A DNA stretch of 64,000 bases from Paeniglutamicibacter terrestris. GTDB lineage: Bacteria; Actinomycetota; Actinomycetes; Actinomycetales; Micrococcaceae. The notes below the pieces were generated by a model. It was given only the letters and a program-made list of their open reading frames with translations, ran no database searches and was not told the origin of the DNA. The DNA lies in contig NZ_JAAWVT010000002.1 in assembly GCF_012271785.1 (NCBI RefSeq), positions 372,001-436,000 of the forward strand, in the 5' to 3' direction. Position numbers and translations under genes: made by a program. Shown one piece after another: positions 46,090 to 56,433 of this stretch (positions are counted from its first letter, which is position 1; every line of letters starts with the position of its first letter).

Positions 46090-46608
46090 ATGGCACGTCA
46101 CACTCTTTCCGTACTCGTCGAAGACGTACCGGGCGTATTGACCCGCGTGGCAAGTCTTTTTGCCCGTCGCGCCTTTAACATCCACTCGCTGGCCGTTGGC
46201 CCCACGGAGAACAAGGGAATTTCCCGCATCACCGTGGTCGTCGACGCCGAAGGCGATCTGCTCGAGCAGGTCACCAAGCAGCTAAACAAACTCATCAACG
46301 TCATCAAGATCGTTGAATTGACTCCCGAGGCTTCGGTGCAACGTGACCACATCCTGGTCAAGGTGCGCGCCGACGCGGCCACCCGCCTGCAGGTTACCCA
46401 GGCCGCAGACCTCTTCCGTGCCTCAGTGGTGGACGTGTCCACCGATTCACTCATCATTGAGGCCACCGGCAACGCCGACAAGATCAACGCGCTGCTGGCA
46501 GTGCTTGAACCGTTCGGCATCCGCGAGATCGTCCAGGCAGGCACACTTGCTGTTGGACGCGGCTCCAAATCGATGTCGGACCGCGCCCTGCGCTCCGTCT
46601 CTGCCTAA
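46090..46608 (+). CDS. ilvN: acetolactate synthase small (regulatory) subunit
   Basis: A 172 aa regulatory subunit that activates IlvB and confers valine feedback inhibition. It starts MARHTLSVLVEDVPGVLTRV, an ACT domain with the Gly-Val-Leu loop, and RRAFNIHSLAVGPTENKGIS. AGAGGA precedes ATG 46090. The second half is the ALS_ss_C domain (VKVRADAATRLQVTQAADLF), ending in GRGSKSMSDRAL. The length is normal. Confidence 0.96.
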   Translation: MARHTLSVLVEDVPGVLTRVASLFARRAFNIHSLAVGPTENKGISRITVVVDAEGDLLEQVTKQLNKLINVIKIVELTPEASVQRDHILVKVRADAATRLQVTQAADLFRASVVDVSTDSLIIEATGNADKINALLAVLEPFGIREIVQAGTLAVGRGSKSMSDRALRSVSA

Positions 46609-46631
46609 AAAGCACCCAAACTTCACACTGA

Positions 46632-47672
<1,041 letters not shown>

Positions 47673-47729
47673 GGCCACGCGAACCACACGGTCACCGCGG
47701 AATTGATCCGCTGGTTATCGATTGACAAG

Positions 47730-47763
47730 AACCCGTCCCGACATTTGCCGGGGCGGGTTTTCT
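47730..47763 (+). terminator. terminator of ilvBNC
   Basis: AACCCGTCCCG pairs with CGGGGCGGGTT with one G-T pair; the loop is 8 bases, followed by TTTTCTT. It lies 58 bases past the ilvC stop. Confidence 0.85.
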
Positions 47764-47821
47764 TATGTGAGGGCGACGTGCTCCGAGGCGCTGACTCAAC
47801 GCACCGGTAGACTCTCTAAGC

Positions 47822-48670
47822 ATGGACACCTTGCCCAAACTGCCCACAACCACCATCCATGCGATCTTCCTTGATGTGGATGGCACCTACGCCGATTACG
47901 GGGTAGTTCCCGAGGCGCACGAGCGTGCGGTACGCGCCGCTCGTGCCGCCGGACACAAGGTGTTTCTCTGCACCGGTCGACCACTGTCAATGTTGCCGGC
48001 GAGCATCCTGGCAGCGGGGTTTGACGGTCTAGTGGCCAGTGCCGGCGCCTACGTGCAGGTCGGGGACCGGGTACTCATGGATCGGCGTTTCTCCGAAGAG
48101 CAGGCGAGCAGGACGATTGCGGCGCTTGATGCTCATGATGCCATCTACGTGTTGGAGTCCGCCGAATTTCTCTATGTTCGCCCCGAGGCTGAGCTGCGGC
48201 TGCGGGACATCGTTGGATCCCACTTCGCTGCCCGTCCTGATGGACAGAGTGATGGCGCCTCAGCCATCCTTGGCACCCTCAGGCAAACACCCGCGCCGTC
48301 GTCATTTGCGAAGGTCTCGGTGTTCGACGCTGCGACTTCTGTCGCCACGATCGCCGCAGAGATCGGAAACGATATTGCTGTGGTGGAGAATTCGATTGCC
48401 GATACCCACAGGCACACCGGTGAAATATTCCTCCGGGGTATCAGCAAGGCGGACGGCATTGCCGTGGCAATTGAAGATCTAGGCATCAGCCAAGCACACA
48501 CCATCGCCATTGGCGACGGGGAAAACGACCTGGAAATGGTGGCCTACGCCGGGATCGGTATTGCCGTCGAGGGGTCACACCCGGGATTGGTGGCGCTGGC
48601 CGATCGCACAACACCGCCACCAAGCAAGGATGGAATCGCAGTGGCTTTTGCCGAGCTCGGCCTGATCTAA
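47822..48670 (+). CDS. HAD-family hydrolase (Cof type)
   Basis: A 282 aa phosphatase of the Cof/YbjI class. Motif I is FLDVDGTY with the nucleophile Asp, motif II LCTGRPLSMLP, motif III the lysine in GISKADGIAVAIEDLG, and motif IV IGDGENDLEMVAYAG. The cap domain lies between motifs II and III, as in the C2 cap type. It would dephosphorylate sugar phosphates or related small molecules; the substrate is not clear. Confidence 0.92.
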   Translation: MDTLPKLPTTTIHAIFLDVDGTYADYGVVPEAHERAVRAARAAGHKVFLCTGRPLSMLPASILAAGFDGLVASAGAYVQVGDRVLMDRRFSEEQASRTIAALDAHDAIYVLESAEFLYVRPEAELRLRDIVGSHFAARPDGQSDGASAILGTLRQTPAPSSFAKVSVFDAATSVATIAAEIGNDIAVVENSIADTHRHTGEIFLRGISKADGIAVAIEDLGISQAHTIAIGDGENDLEMVAYAGIGIAVEGSHPGLVALADRTTPPPSKDGIAVAFAELGLI

Positions 48671-48773
48671 GGCGAAAAGTCTTTGGACCCATGGCACTGT
48701 TCCATTCCTGGCTCTGTGGGCGGAAAATGGCCATGAGGAATGAATTTCATGTTGTCCAATGTGGGAGGCAATC

Positions 48774-49271
48774 ATGGGCAAGGAACAACCGAACGTCGGG
48801 GGAGCGGGACCCATTGTTACAGGTGTCCTTCCGAAGCAGCCGCGCCGTGTGGTGCTCGAGGCGCGTTCGCTGGCCGAGTCGCTCGGATCGGCCCTGGTTT
48901 TCGCCTATGTGCAGCCCAACAGTTACCTGGTCGAATGGGAACTGAAGAAGGACATTGTCGGTAGCTCACTGCACCCGAGTGACATTGACGAAGATATGGA
49001 AGCTGACTCTGCAGATGTTTTGCACGTGTTGCAAAGCGCCATGGCCGGTTCGAAGGTTGAATGGTCCTTGCGTGTGCTGGCCGGGGACCCCGGTAAGGCG
49101 TTAGCCCGGCTCGGCAGCGAATTGCATGCTCGCTTGATTGTGGTGGGGACTCGGCACAAGGGCGTGGGTGCTCGTGTATCTGAGCTACTCAACGGATCCA
49201 CTGCGTCGCACGTGGTCGCCCACCAATTCCTTCCGGTGGTAGTGGTCCCGGTTCATCACGACGAGCGTTGA
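48774..49271 (+). CDS. universal stress protein (UspA family)
   Basis: A 165 aa single-domain UspA. ATG 48774 is preceded by GGGAGG with a 5-base spacer. The fold ends with ARLIVVGTRHKGVGARVSEL and LNGSTASHVVAHQFLPVVVV, where GTRHKG-N(n)-GSTAS is the nucleotide-binding loop. The first strand (IVTGVLPKQPRRVVLEAR) departs from the canonical start. It probably acts in stress survival and may bind ATP. Confidence 0.87.
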   Translation: MGKEQPNVGGAGPIVTGVLPKQPRRVVLEARSLAESLGSALVFAYVQPNSYLVEWELKKDIVGSSLHPSDIDEDMEADSADVLHVLQSAMAGSKVEWSLRVLAGDPGKALARLGSELHARLIVVGTRHKGVGARVSELLNGSTASHVVAHQFLPVVVVPVHHDER

Positions 49272-49533
49272 CGTCGCAAAGCGATGGTTTACTGGATTTT
49301 TCGAAGTAGATTGGTACGGTTCAGCCCGGTGCCCAGAAGATGGACTATAGAGTAATGCTGCCGTGTTTTGCTCACATGAGAAATTCTTGGCCATCCTTCA
49401 GCCAAACATCTGGCGAACTTTAACTCATTCGGTGTCGAAACCGTCACAAATAAATTACGGTTTGGCCTAGTTGGCGTCCAATTCGCGGATATTGTTAAGC
49501 GTTGGTCACCAATCGCCTTGCCAGGAGCTCCGA

Positions 49534-52095
49534 ATGCAACGTAAACACCTTGGAATAGTGCTGTCCCTTGCCGTGGCACTGGTTGGCGGGCCGAGCACTA
49601 TGGCTTCGGCAGAGTCGCTGGTTCCGAGGGCTGCCGTCGAGATCTCGATGGCCACAGCCAAACCGATCAAGCAATCGATTCAGAACCTGAACTTGCGCTC
49701 CAAAGCGAGCACGACCTCGGCGTCGCTGTTAGTGATCCCAATTAACACAAAACTGGCAATCCTTGCTGTCAGTGGCAAGTGGAATCAAGTCACCTATGAA
49801 TCGAAAACTGGGTGGGTTTCTGGAGATTTTCTGAAGTCCTTTCCGGTAAGCTCGGTCAAGGTTTATGGCTATGCCAAGGCGTTCACGGCGGTGAGGGCGA
49901 AGCCTGCGAGCAGCTCGGCCAGTGTGCTTTTGATGCAGCGTCAGACCAAGGTTCAGGTGTTGGGGACTTCCGGTTCGTGGTCGAGGGTTTCGGTGTCGGG
50001 TAAAACTGGCTGGGTGCCGTCTTCCGGTTTGAGTAAGAGTGTTCCTGCTGCTATTTACCGCTGGGTGAACGGCAAGCAGCCGGTGTTGAAGTCGGCGAGC
50101 ACTTCGGGTGCGACGTTGGTGACGCTGTCTTCGAATACGAGGGTTTCGTGGTTGCGGACCTCGGGTTCGTGGCAACAGGTGCGTACGAGTGCCGGTATTG
50201 GTTGGATTCAGACACAGAAGCTTTCCAATGTTGTGATCAAGCCGCAGGTCAAGGTTTATGGCTATGCCAAGGCGTTCACGGCGGTGAGGGCGAAGCCTGC
50301 GAGCAGCTCGGCCAGTGTGCTTTTGATGCAGCGTCAGACCAAGGTTCAGGTGTTGGGGACTTCCGGTTCGTGGTCGAGGGTTTCGGTGTCGGGTAAAACT
50401 GGCTGGGTGCCGTCTTCCGGTTTGAGTAAGAGTGTTCCTGCTGCTATTTACCGCTGGGTGAACGGCAAGCAGCCGGTGTTGAAGTCGGCGAGCACTTCGG
50501 GTGCGACGTTGGTGACGCTGTCTTCGAATACGAGGGTTTCGTGGTTGCGGACCTCGGGTTCGTGGCAACAGGTGCGTACGAGTGCCGGTATTGGTTGGAT
50601 TCAGACACAGAAGCTTTCCAATGTTGTGATCAAGCCGCAGGTCAAGGTTTATGGCTATGCCAAGGCGTTCACGGCGGTGAGGGCGAAGCCTGCGAGCAGC
50701 TCGGCCAGTGTGCTTTTGATGCAGCGTCAGACCAAGGTTCAGGTGTTGGGGACTTCCGGTTCGTGGTCGAGGGTTTCGGTGTCGGGTAAAACTGGCTGGG
50801 TGCCGTCTTCCGGTTTGAGTAAGAGTGTTCCTGCTGCTATTTACCGCTGGGTGAACGGCAAGCAGCCGGTGTTGAAGTCGGCGAGCACTTCGGGTGCGAC
50901 GTTGGTGACGCTGTCTTCGAATACGAGGGTTTCGTGGTTGCGGACCTCGGGTTCGTGGCAACAGGTGCGTACGAGTGCCGGTATTGGTTGGATTCAGACA
51001 CAGAAGCTTTCCACCAAGCCGGTTGCGAATACTCCGCCAAAGCCCGCACCGGTCACCTATTCATCACCGAGGTGGACCACAGATTTTTTGAATCTGCGCA
51101 CACATCCAACAACCAGCAGTGCATCCCTCGGAGTCATCCCACGCGGCGAGAAGGTCCTGTACGGGCGCTCTTCCGGCGGGTGGTCAAACGTGAAGACGAG
51201 CAAGGGCACAGGCTGGGTCAGCTCGATCTACCTATCGAGCGCGGCGCCGAAGCCGCCGGTAGTGAAACCCACACCACCCCTGATTGAACAACCGAGTTTC
51301 ACCGCACCACGATGGACCACAACCAACCTCAACGTACGGTCTGGACCGGGAACCAGCAACACATCCATCGGAGTGATCCCCCGAGGGGAGAAAGTACTTT
51401 ATGCCCGATCCTCAGGAGGTTGGGCCAACGTGAAAACCAGCAAAGGAATCGGGTGGGTGAGCGAGCTCTACCTTTCCACGGTTGCTCCGAAGCCTGCCGT
51501 TGAGGTCCAGTATCGGTGGGCAACGGCTAATGTCAACCTCCGCACCGGAGGATCATCCATTCACCCGGTTATGGGTGTGGTGCCGGCCGGTCAGAAGGTC
51601 ACCTATCTGAGGTCCAGCAATGGATGGGCAAACGTCGTGAGCAGCGTCGGTACCGGCTGGATGAGCGAGGAGTTCTTGGCTAAGACCGAAAGTGTGGGAC
51701 TCCAGCCCGATACCATCGCCGTGAATGCTGCGGTCAAGGCCCGATTTGGCAGCTACGTCTACGGATATGGCGGTGTCCGCGCCGGATCCGTAGGCCACAG
51801 CAGTGGTAGGGCCACGGACCTGATGATCAAGGACTACAAGAGCGCTCAAGGGATAAGCAACGGAAATGAGGTAGCACGTTTCCTCATCACCAACCGTGAA
51901 GCGCTAGGGATCGACTATCTCATCTGGCAGGACAAAATCTGGCTGGGCCCAAGCCTGGGCTGGCAGGAGTATTCAAAGTCGGGCAAATACGGGACACAGT
52001 TCACCAACAATTGGAACGATACGACGAGGCACATGGATCATATCCATGCCGAGACCGAGGGTGATTCCGGAACAGGTGCACCGCTCATTGACTGA
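49534..52095 (+). CDS. secreted multi-SH3b cell-wall protein
   Basis: An 853 aa exported protein. AGGAG lies six bases before ATG 49534. A signal peptide MQRKHLGIVLSLAVALVGG ends near residue 28. Ten SH3b-like domains follow: one at about 48-105, six in three identical 131-residue blocks (108-238, 239-369, 370-493), and three more with the repeated VIPRGEKVLY core at about 500-715. Each is a wall-binding module of about 60 residues ending in GW. The last 130 residues carry HSSGRATDLMI and MDHIHAE, the His/Asp pattern of a small domain often attached to wall hydrolases. It may be an autolysin or a wall-anchored scaffold. Confidence 0.9.
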   Translation: MQRKHLGIVLSLAVALVGGPSTMASAESLVPRAAVEISMATAKPIKQSIQNLNLRSKASTTSASLLVIPINTKLAILAVSGKWNQVTYESKTGWVSGDFLKSFPVSSVKVYGYAKAFTAVRAKPASSSASVLLMQRQTKVQVLGTSGSWSRVSVSGKTGWVPSSGLSKSVPAAIYRWVNGKQPVLKSASTSGATLVTLSSNTRVSWLRTSGSWQQVRTSAGIGWIQTQKLSNVVIKPQVKVYGYAKAFTAVRAKPASSSASVLLMQRQTKVQVLGTSGSWSRVSVSGKTGWVPSSGLSKSVPAAIYRWVNGKQPVLKSASTSGATLVTLSSNTRVSWLRTSGSWQQVRTSAGIGWIQTQKLSNVVIKPQVKVYGYAKAFTAVRAKPASSSASVLLMQRQTKVQVLGTSGSWSRVSVSGKTGWVPSSGLSKSVPAAIYRWVNGKQPVLKSASTSGATLVTLSSNTRVSWLRTSGSWQQVRTSAGIGWIQTQKLSTKPVANTPPKPAPVTYSSPRWTTDFLNLRTHPTTSSASLGVIPRGEKVLYGRSSGGWSNVKTSKGTGWVSSIYLSSAAPKPPVVKPTPPLIEQPSFTAPRWTTTNLNVRSGPGTSNTSIGVIPRGEKVLYARSSGGWANVKTSKGIGWVSELYLSTVAPKPAVEVQYRWATANVNLRTGGSSIHPVMGVVPAGQKVTYLRSSNGWANVVSSVGTGWMSEEFLAKTESVGLQPDTIAVNAAVKARFGSYVYGYGGVRAGSVGHSSGRATDLMIKDYKSAQGISNGNEVARFLITNREALGIDYLIWQDKIWLGPSLGWQEYSKSGKYGTQFTNNWNDTTRHMDHIHAETEGDSGTGAPLID
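49855..51013. repeat. three identical 393 bp tandem repeats
   Basis: Copies at 49855-50247, 50248-50640 and 50641-51013 (the last 20 bases shorter) have the same nucleotide sequence over their shared length, by eye with no mismatch. Each holds two SH3b domains. The coding frame runs through unbroken because 393 is a multiple of three. Codons in the repeats favour GGT, GTT and TCG, while the flanking SH3b domains use more ATC, GTC and GGC. Confidence 0.95.
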
Positions 52096-52136
52096 TCACG
52101 GTACTACCCTCCGAACAACAATGAATGTCGGCAGGT

Positions 52137-52373
52137 TCATCCTGCGCGTGTATTGAGCTCGCGCAGGATCGCGGAACGGATCAGACTGCTTTGTATAGAT
52201 GAGTCGATGGGGTGCCCCGATACCAACAATCCGTGGGCGATGGTTTCGGCCTTACGTTCGGCCCGACCGATGATTTCGTGGATTTCGCGCTCGGATAAAG
52301 CTTCCACGTATTCCCGGGTCAGTCGTTCATGGGCAGAGCCGTCATGTGAGCTGGTGAATTCGTTTGCAGACAC
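52137..52373 (-). CDS. small helical protein of unknown function
   Basis: A 78 aa protein with GTG start at 52373; AGGAGGT lies five bases upstream, which makes the gene convincing. It is polar and helical (HERLTREYVEALSEREIHEI, then RKAETIAHGLLVSG) with no membrane segment. I do not recognise a family. It points away from the ABC-F gene and lies 41 bases from the SH3b gene's end on the other strand. Confidence 0.65.
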   Translation of the reverse strand: MSANEFTSSHDGSAHERLTREYVEALSEREIHEIIGRAERKAETIAHGLLVSGHPIDSSIQSSLIRSAILRELNTRAG

Positions 52374-52586
52374 GTTGACCTCCTGAATTCAGTGTGGCAG
52401 TTGATCCGCAAAGGCACCACGGATCTGGGCTGAATAGGCTGGCAAGTGAGGGCCTACGTTTCGGCCTAGTAGAATCAATGGTGGTGTTCAGCGGTATTGG
52501 GTCGCAGCTATTTCACCGAGCGCACTTCGCAGAGGAAGTTCGCTCCCGTCTTCCCACCCGCAAACCCTGAAGAGGACCACACGAAC

Positions 52587-54179
52587 ATGAGCTTGATCCG
52601 TCTAAACGATGTCAGTCTTCGATTCGAAAGTAACCAGATTCTGCGCGAAGCATTCTTCAAGCTCGAATCTGGTGATCGTGTCGGACTTATCGGCAGGAAC
52701 GGATCGGGCAAGTCAACGCTTCTGAAGCTCGTACTTGACCAAGTGGAACCGGATACCGGCACGATCGCTGTGGAACTGGGCACCAAAATCGGCTACTTCT
52801 CCCAGTTCTCAGAGCTCAACGGGGCGTCCACTATCTCAGAAGTCCTCGACGAGCTGTTCTCTGAGGTTAAGTCCCTCGAGGCAGAGCTGGCAGAAATTGA
52901 CGGTGCTATTGCCGCTGACCCCAGTGCTGATGAAATCGAGCGGCTGATCAATCGACAGTCCGAGCTTTTCGAATCCATGGATCGTCTGGACGGTTGGGAC
53001 TACCCGCGTTCCATCGACACGGTGCTGACCAAACTTGGCTTCGACGAGGCGCACCGCGTTTGCCCGATAGATTCACTTTCAGGTGGTTGGCGTAACCGCG
53101 CCGCGTTAGCAAAAATCTTGCTAGAGGATCCAGACGTTCTGCTCCTTGATGAGCCGACCAACTTCCTTGATGTCGCAGGCGTTGAATGGCTAGAAAACTG
53201 GTTCAAATCCTTCAAGGGCGCCGCAATCATCGTCTCGCACGATCGCAAGTTCTTGGACGCTGTTGTGACCCGGATCATTGAAGTCGAGAACTTCCACCTT
53301 CACGAATACCCGGGGAACTTCGCCCAATATGTGGTCGCAAAACAGTTCAAACTCAAGAGCCTCGAATCTCAGTTTGTCCATGAATCAGAACTCCTGGCCT
53401 TCGAAGCTGAAGGTATTTCGGACCGTCGCGAAGCAGCCAAGGCAGCAACCAAGGGCTTGGACAGCAAGCTTTCAAAGATCAAGAAGTCACGCGCCCCGCG
53501 TCCGGTGGATAAAATCATCACCGAAATTTACAGTGGTCTGCACATTAAGGACACGCTGTGCCGGGTCGAGGGACTAACAAAGTCTTACGGTGAAAAGACC
53601 CTTTTCAGCGATCTAAGTTTTGAGGTGCGCCGCGGTAATCGACTGGTGATCTTGGGGGCAAATGGTAGCGGTAAATCCACACTGCTTCGCGTGCTGACCG
53701 AGGAAGAAAAGCAAGATTCTGGGTACGTTACCTGGACCAAGGGGGCGGCGGTGGTCTCCTACAACCAGATCCTAGAAGAACTTGATCCCGCCGATACCGT
53801 TTCTCACGCGGTTAATGCCATGCCCGATTCGTTGGCATTCAGCGCCACGAAGAAATCGGTTAACCGTTTCCTAGCCATGTTCCAGTTCTCGGAAGCCGAC
53901 CTGAAAAACAAGATCGGCAACCTGTCCGGCGGCCAGCGTTCCCGCGTTGCCATGGCCATGTGCTTACTTTCGGGTGCATCGGTGTTGGTTCTTGATGAGC
54001 CAACTAACCACCTGGACATGTCCAGCACCCAAGTTATGGAACGGGCCTTGCTGCACTTCCCAGGTGCCGTGGTGGTGGTCAGCCACGATAGGTTCTTCAC
54101 GGAAAAGATCGCCACCCGCCATCTAGTGTTCGGTGCGGGAAACGCGAAGCCGGGCGAAGTGTTAGTGCGTGGAGCATAG
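52587..54179 (+). CDS. ABC-F family ATPase (second copy)
   Basis: A 530 aa protein with two ABC cassettes. AGAGGA precedes ATG 52587 at 11 bases. Walker A motifs are GRNGSGKST and GANGSGKST, with LSGGWRNRAALAKILL and LSGGQRSRVAMAMCLL as signatures and LLLDEPTNFLDV and LVLDEPTNHLDM as Walker B. A linker of about 80 residues with FEAEGISDRREAAKAATKGL separates them, fitting the Uup-like subgroup. It is only distantly similar to the ABC-F at 14.1-15.7 kb, so they are different paralogues, not a duplication. Confidence 0.92.
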   Translation: MSLIRLNDVSLRFESNQILREAFFKLESGDRVGLIGRNGSGKSTLLKLVLDQVEPDTGTIAVELGTKIGYFSQFSELNGASTISEVLDELFSEVKSLEAELAEIDGAIAADPSADEIERLINRQSELFESMDRLDGWDYPRSIDTVLTKLGFDEAHRVCPIDSLSGGWRNRAALAKILLEDPDVLLLDEPTNFLDVAGVEWLENWFKSFKGAAIIVSHDRKFLDAVVTRIIEVENFHLHEYPGNFAQYVVAKQFKLKSLESQFVHESELLAFEAEGISDRREAAKAATKGLDSKLSKIKKSRAPRPVDKIITEIYSGLHIKDTLCRVEGLTKSYGEKTLFSDLSFEVRRGNRLVILGANGSGKSTLLRVLTEEEKQDSGYVTWTKGAAVVSYNQILEELDPADTVSHAVNAMPDSLAFSATKKSVNRFLAMFQFSEADLKNKIGNLSGGQRSRVAMAMCLLSGASVLVLDEPTNHLDMSSTQVMERALLHFPGAVVVVSHDRFFTEKIATRHLVFGAGNAKPGEVLVRGA

Positions 54180-54472
54180 CGACTTTCACCAAATTTCATG
54201 TGGTCAATAAATAGTGCTATTCCCGATTGCTAACTGATCGACTTTGCGTTTGACGGGGAGCCTTTTATAGCCAGTAGTAATCAAGAAGAAAAGATTAATA
54301 GCCCTCCACGGCTACCCCCGACACGGAGCACCCCATTTGAAGGAAAAAGAACAATCGGAAGCTACATAGACCCGTGGCGGTCGAAGTTCCAACTACATGT
54401 TTCAGCTGTGATAATGCTCACTTTGAAGTCGGGTGGGACCGTAACATCCCGCAGTCGAGCCGGGAATATACC

Positions 54473-54531
54473 GGGCTGGGTTATATTCTGGGGTCTCTGG
54501 CTAAGTCGTTCCTTAGCCATGCATCCAGCCC
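54473..54531 (+). promoter_or_regulatory. structured leader before serA
   Basis: The 377-base gap 54180-54556 has no recognised gene. Near its end GGGCTGG (54473-54479) can pair with CCAGCCC (54525-54531), enclosing a perfect 7 bp hairpin GGCTAAG-TCGTTC-CTTAGCC (54499-54518). The stem ends 26 bases before the serA GTG. It could regulate serA or just be a stable 5' structure. The left part of the gap (54180-54360) is AT-rich. Confidence 0.45.
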
Positions 54532-54556
54532 ACTGAAATAGCAAAGGTGCCACCCC

Positions 54557-56152
54557 GTGTCTGTAAACAAGCCTGTCGTACTCTTGGCAGAAGAACTCTC
54601 GCCCGCAACCATTGCGGCCCTGGGGCCCGATTTCGAAATTCGCCAGACCGACGGTGCGGACCGCTCCCAGCTGTTAGCCGCCATTGTCGACGTTGATGCC
54701 ATCCTCGTACGCTCTGCCACTCAGGTGGATGCCGAAGCTATCGCAGCAGCGAAGAACTTGAAGATCATTGCCCGTGCCGGAGTCGGCCTGGACAACGTGG
54801 ACATCAAGGCCGCTACCCAGGCCGGTGTCATGGTCGTGAATGCACCGACCTCCAACATCATTTCTGCGGCTGAGCTGACCGTGGGCCACATTGTGTCCCT
54901 GGCACGCCGCATTCCCGCCGCCAACGCATCACTGAAGAGTGGCGCGTGGAAGCGTAGTTCCTACACTGGTGTCGAGCTCTTCGAAAAGAAGGCCGGCATC
55001 ATTGGTTTGGGGCGAATCGGTGCACTTGTTGCAGCACGCTTGCAGGGCTTCGGCATGGAGATTCTTGCCTACGACCCGTACATCACCCCGGCGCGCGCAC
55101 AGCAGCTTGGTGTCACCCTGGTAGACCTCGATCAGCTCTTGGCCGAATCGGACTTCGTGACGATCCACATGCCCAAGACCCCGGAAACCATTGGCATGCT
55201 TGGCAAGGAAGCCTTTGCCAAGATGAAGAACACCGCTTACGTCATCAACGTCGCCCGCGGCGGATTGGTTGATCAGGATGACCTATACACGGCGCTGAAA
55301 AACGAAGAAATCGCCGGCGCCGGAATTGACGTCTTCGTCAAGGAGCCGAGCACCGATCTTCCCTTCTTCGAATTTGAAAACGTAACTGTCACCCCGCACC
55401 TGGGTGCCTCAACCGAAGAAGCACAGGAAAAGGCCGGCGTTTCGGTGGCCAAATCCGTTCGTTTGGCACTGGCCGGCGAACTTGTTCCCGATGCAGTCAA
55501 CGTTGCTGGCGGCATCATCGACGAAAACGTTCGTCCGGGTATTCCATTGATCGAAAAACTGGGTCGTGTGTTCAACGCATTGACCGTTGGTTCCCTGACC
55601 AACATCGATGTTGTAGTTGCCGGCGAAATCGCAGCCCTGGATGTGAAGGCTCTCGAGCTTTCGGCTCTCAAGGGTGTCTTCATGGATGTCGTTTCTGATC
55701 AGGTGTCCTACGTCAATGCTCCAGTGCTGGCCGAGCAGCGCGGGGTTACAACGCGCCTAGTTACCACTCCGGATTCGCCTGAATACCGTAACTTGCTCAC
55801 GGTCAAGGGAGCTTCCACAGAAGGCACTCAGCTGGCAGTTGCGGGCACGCTGACCGGTCCGAAGCAGATCGAAAAGCTCGTTGGCATCAATGGCTATGAG
55901 ATCGAGATTCCGCTGACGGATCACATGATTGTGCTTCGTTATGCCGACCGCCCGGGTGTCATCGGCACCTTGGGTAACGTGCTGGGTGAACAGGGCGTGA
56001 ACATCGGTGGGATGCAGGTAGCCCGCAAGGAAGAGCGAGGCGAAGCCTTTGCCGTCCTGGCCGTCGATTCGGCACTGCCCGCGGGTGTCCTAGACATCGT
56101 GCGCGCAGCTATTGGCGCTACCGTCGCCCGCGAAATCAACCTCGAGGACTAA
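54557..56152 (+). CDS. serA: D-3-phosphoglycerate dehydrogenase
   Basis: A 531 aa NAD enzyme that starts serine synthesis. GTG 54557 follows AAAGG. Substrate and NAD domains: RAGVGLDNVDIKAATQAGV, the loop IIGLGRIGALVAARLQGFG, and NVARGGLVDQDDLY with the catalytic Arg; DVFVKEPSTDLPFF and TPHLGASTEEAQEKAG follow, the latter with the His/Glu pair. The long C-terminal part is an intervening domain plus an ACT domain (VLRYADRPGVIGTLGNVLGE) that gives serine feedback. The layout is the long mycobacterial type. Confidence 0.95.
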   Translation: MSVNKPVVLLAEELSPATIAALGPDFEIRQTDGADRSQLLAAIVDVDAILVRSATQVDAEAIAAAKNLKIIARAGVGLDNVDIKAATQAGVMVVNAPTSNIISAAELTVGHIVSLARRIPAANASLKSGAWKRSSYTGVELFEKKAGIIGLGRIGALVAARLQGFGMEILAYDPYITPARAQQLGVTLVDLDQLLAESDFVTIHMPKTPETIGMLGKEAFAKMKNTAYVINVARGGLVDQDDLYTALKNEEIAGAGIDVFVKEPSTDLPFFEFENVTVTPHLGASTEEAQEKAGVSVAKSVRLALAGELVPDAVNVAGGIIDENVRPGIPLIEKLGRVFNALTVGSLTNIDVVVAGEIAALDVKALELSALKGVFMDVVSDQVSYVNAPVLAEQRGVTTRLVTTPDSPEYRNLLTVKGASTEGTQLAVAGTLTGPKQIEKLVGINGYEIEIPLTDHMIVLRYADRPGVIGTLGNVLGEQGVNIGGMQVARKEERGEAFAVLAVDSALPAGVLDIVRAAIGATVAREINLED

Positions 56153-56174
56153 TACTCCTAATCTGTACTAAAGT

Positions 56175-56252
56175 GTGCCCCGCATGCCGCCTGATATCGT
56201 CTCGGATTTCTTTCGAGAGCAGCATCCAGGTTGGCATGTGGGGCACATTTTT
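56175..56252 (+). terminator. terminator of serA
   Basis: GTGCCCCGCATGCC (56175-56188) and GGCATGTGGGGCAC (56233-56246) form a 14 bp stem with one wobble, a long loop of about 44 bases, and TTTTT after it (56248-56252). Confidence 0.75.
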
Positions 56253-56433
56253 GTGTGCTCTCGCCAGTGATGTTCTATGAATCTAACTAGGCTTGGTCGT
56301 TCCTTCGGGCTACCTTTCGTTAAGCTCGATAATCTATCTTTCAGCTAAGAACTTCATCGGCGCAAAACTCAAAAAACGATGCCTGGCCAGCGCGTTTCTC
56401 AAACAGCTCCTTGGCAGCGCATAGGATTGGGTG

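Noticed and set aside
49729-50961. Minus-strand open frame of 410 codons inside the SH3b repeats
   Set aside because: It is Arg- and His-rich, repeats only because the DNA repeats, has no ribosome site or motif, and lies opposite a well-supported secreted protein.
54431-54441. GGGTGGGACCG before serA, similar to the T-box core
   Set aside because: The variable base is G (TGGG), which would need discriminator C, not the G expected for tRNA-Ser. No specifier stem was found and the distance to the start codon is large.
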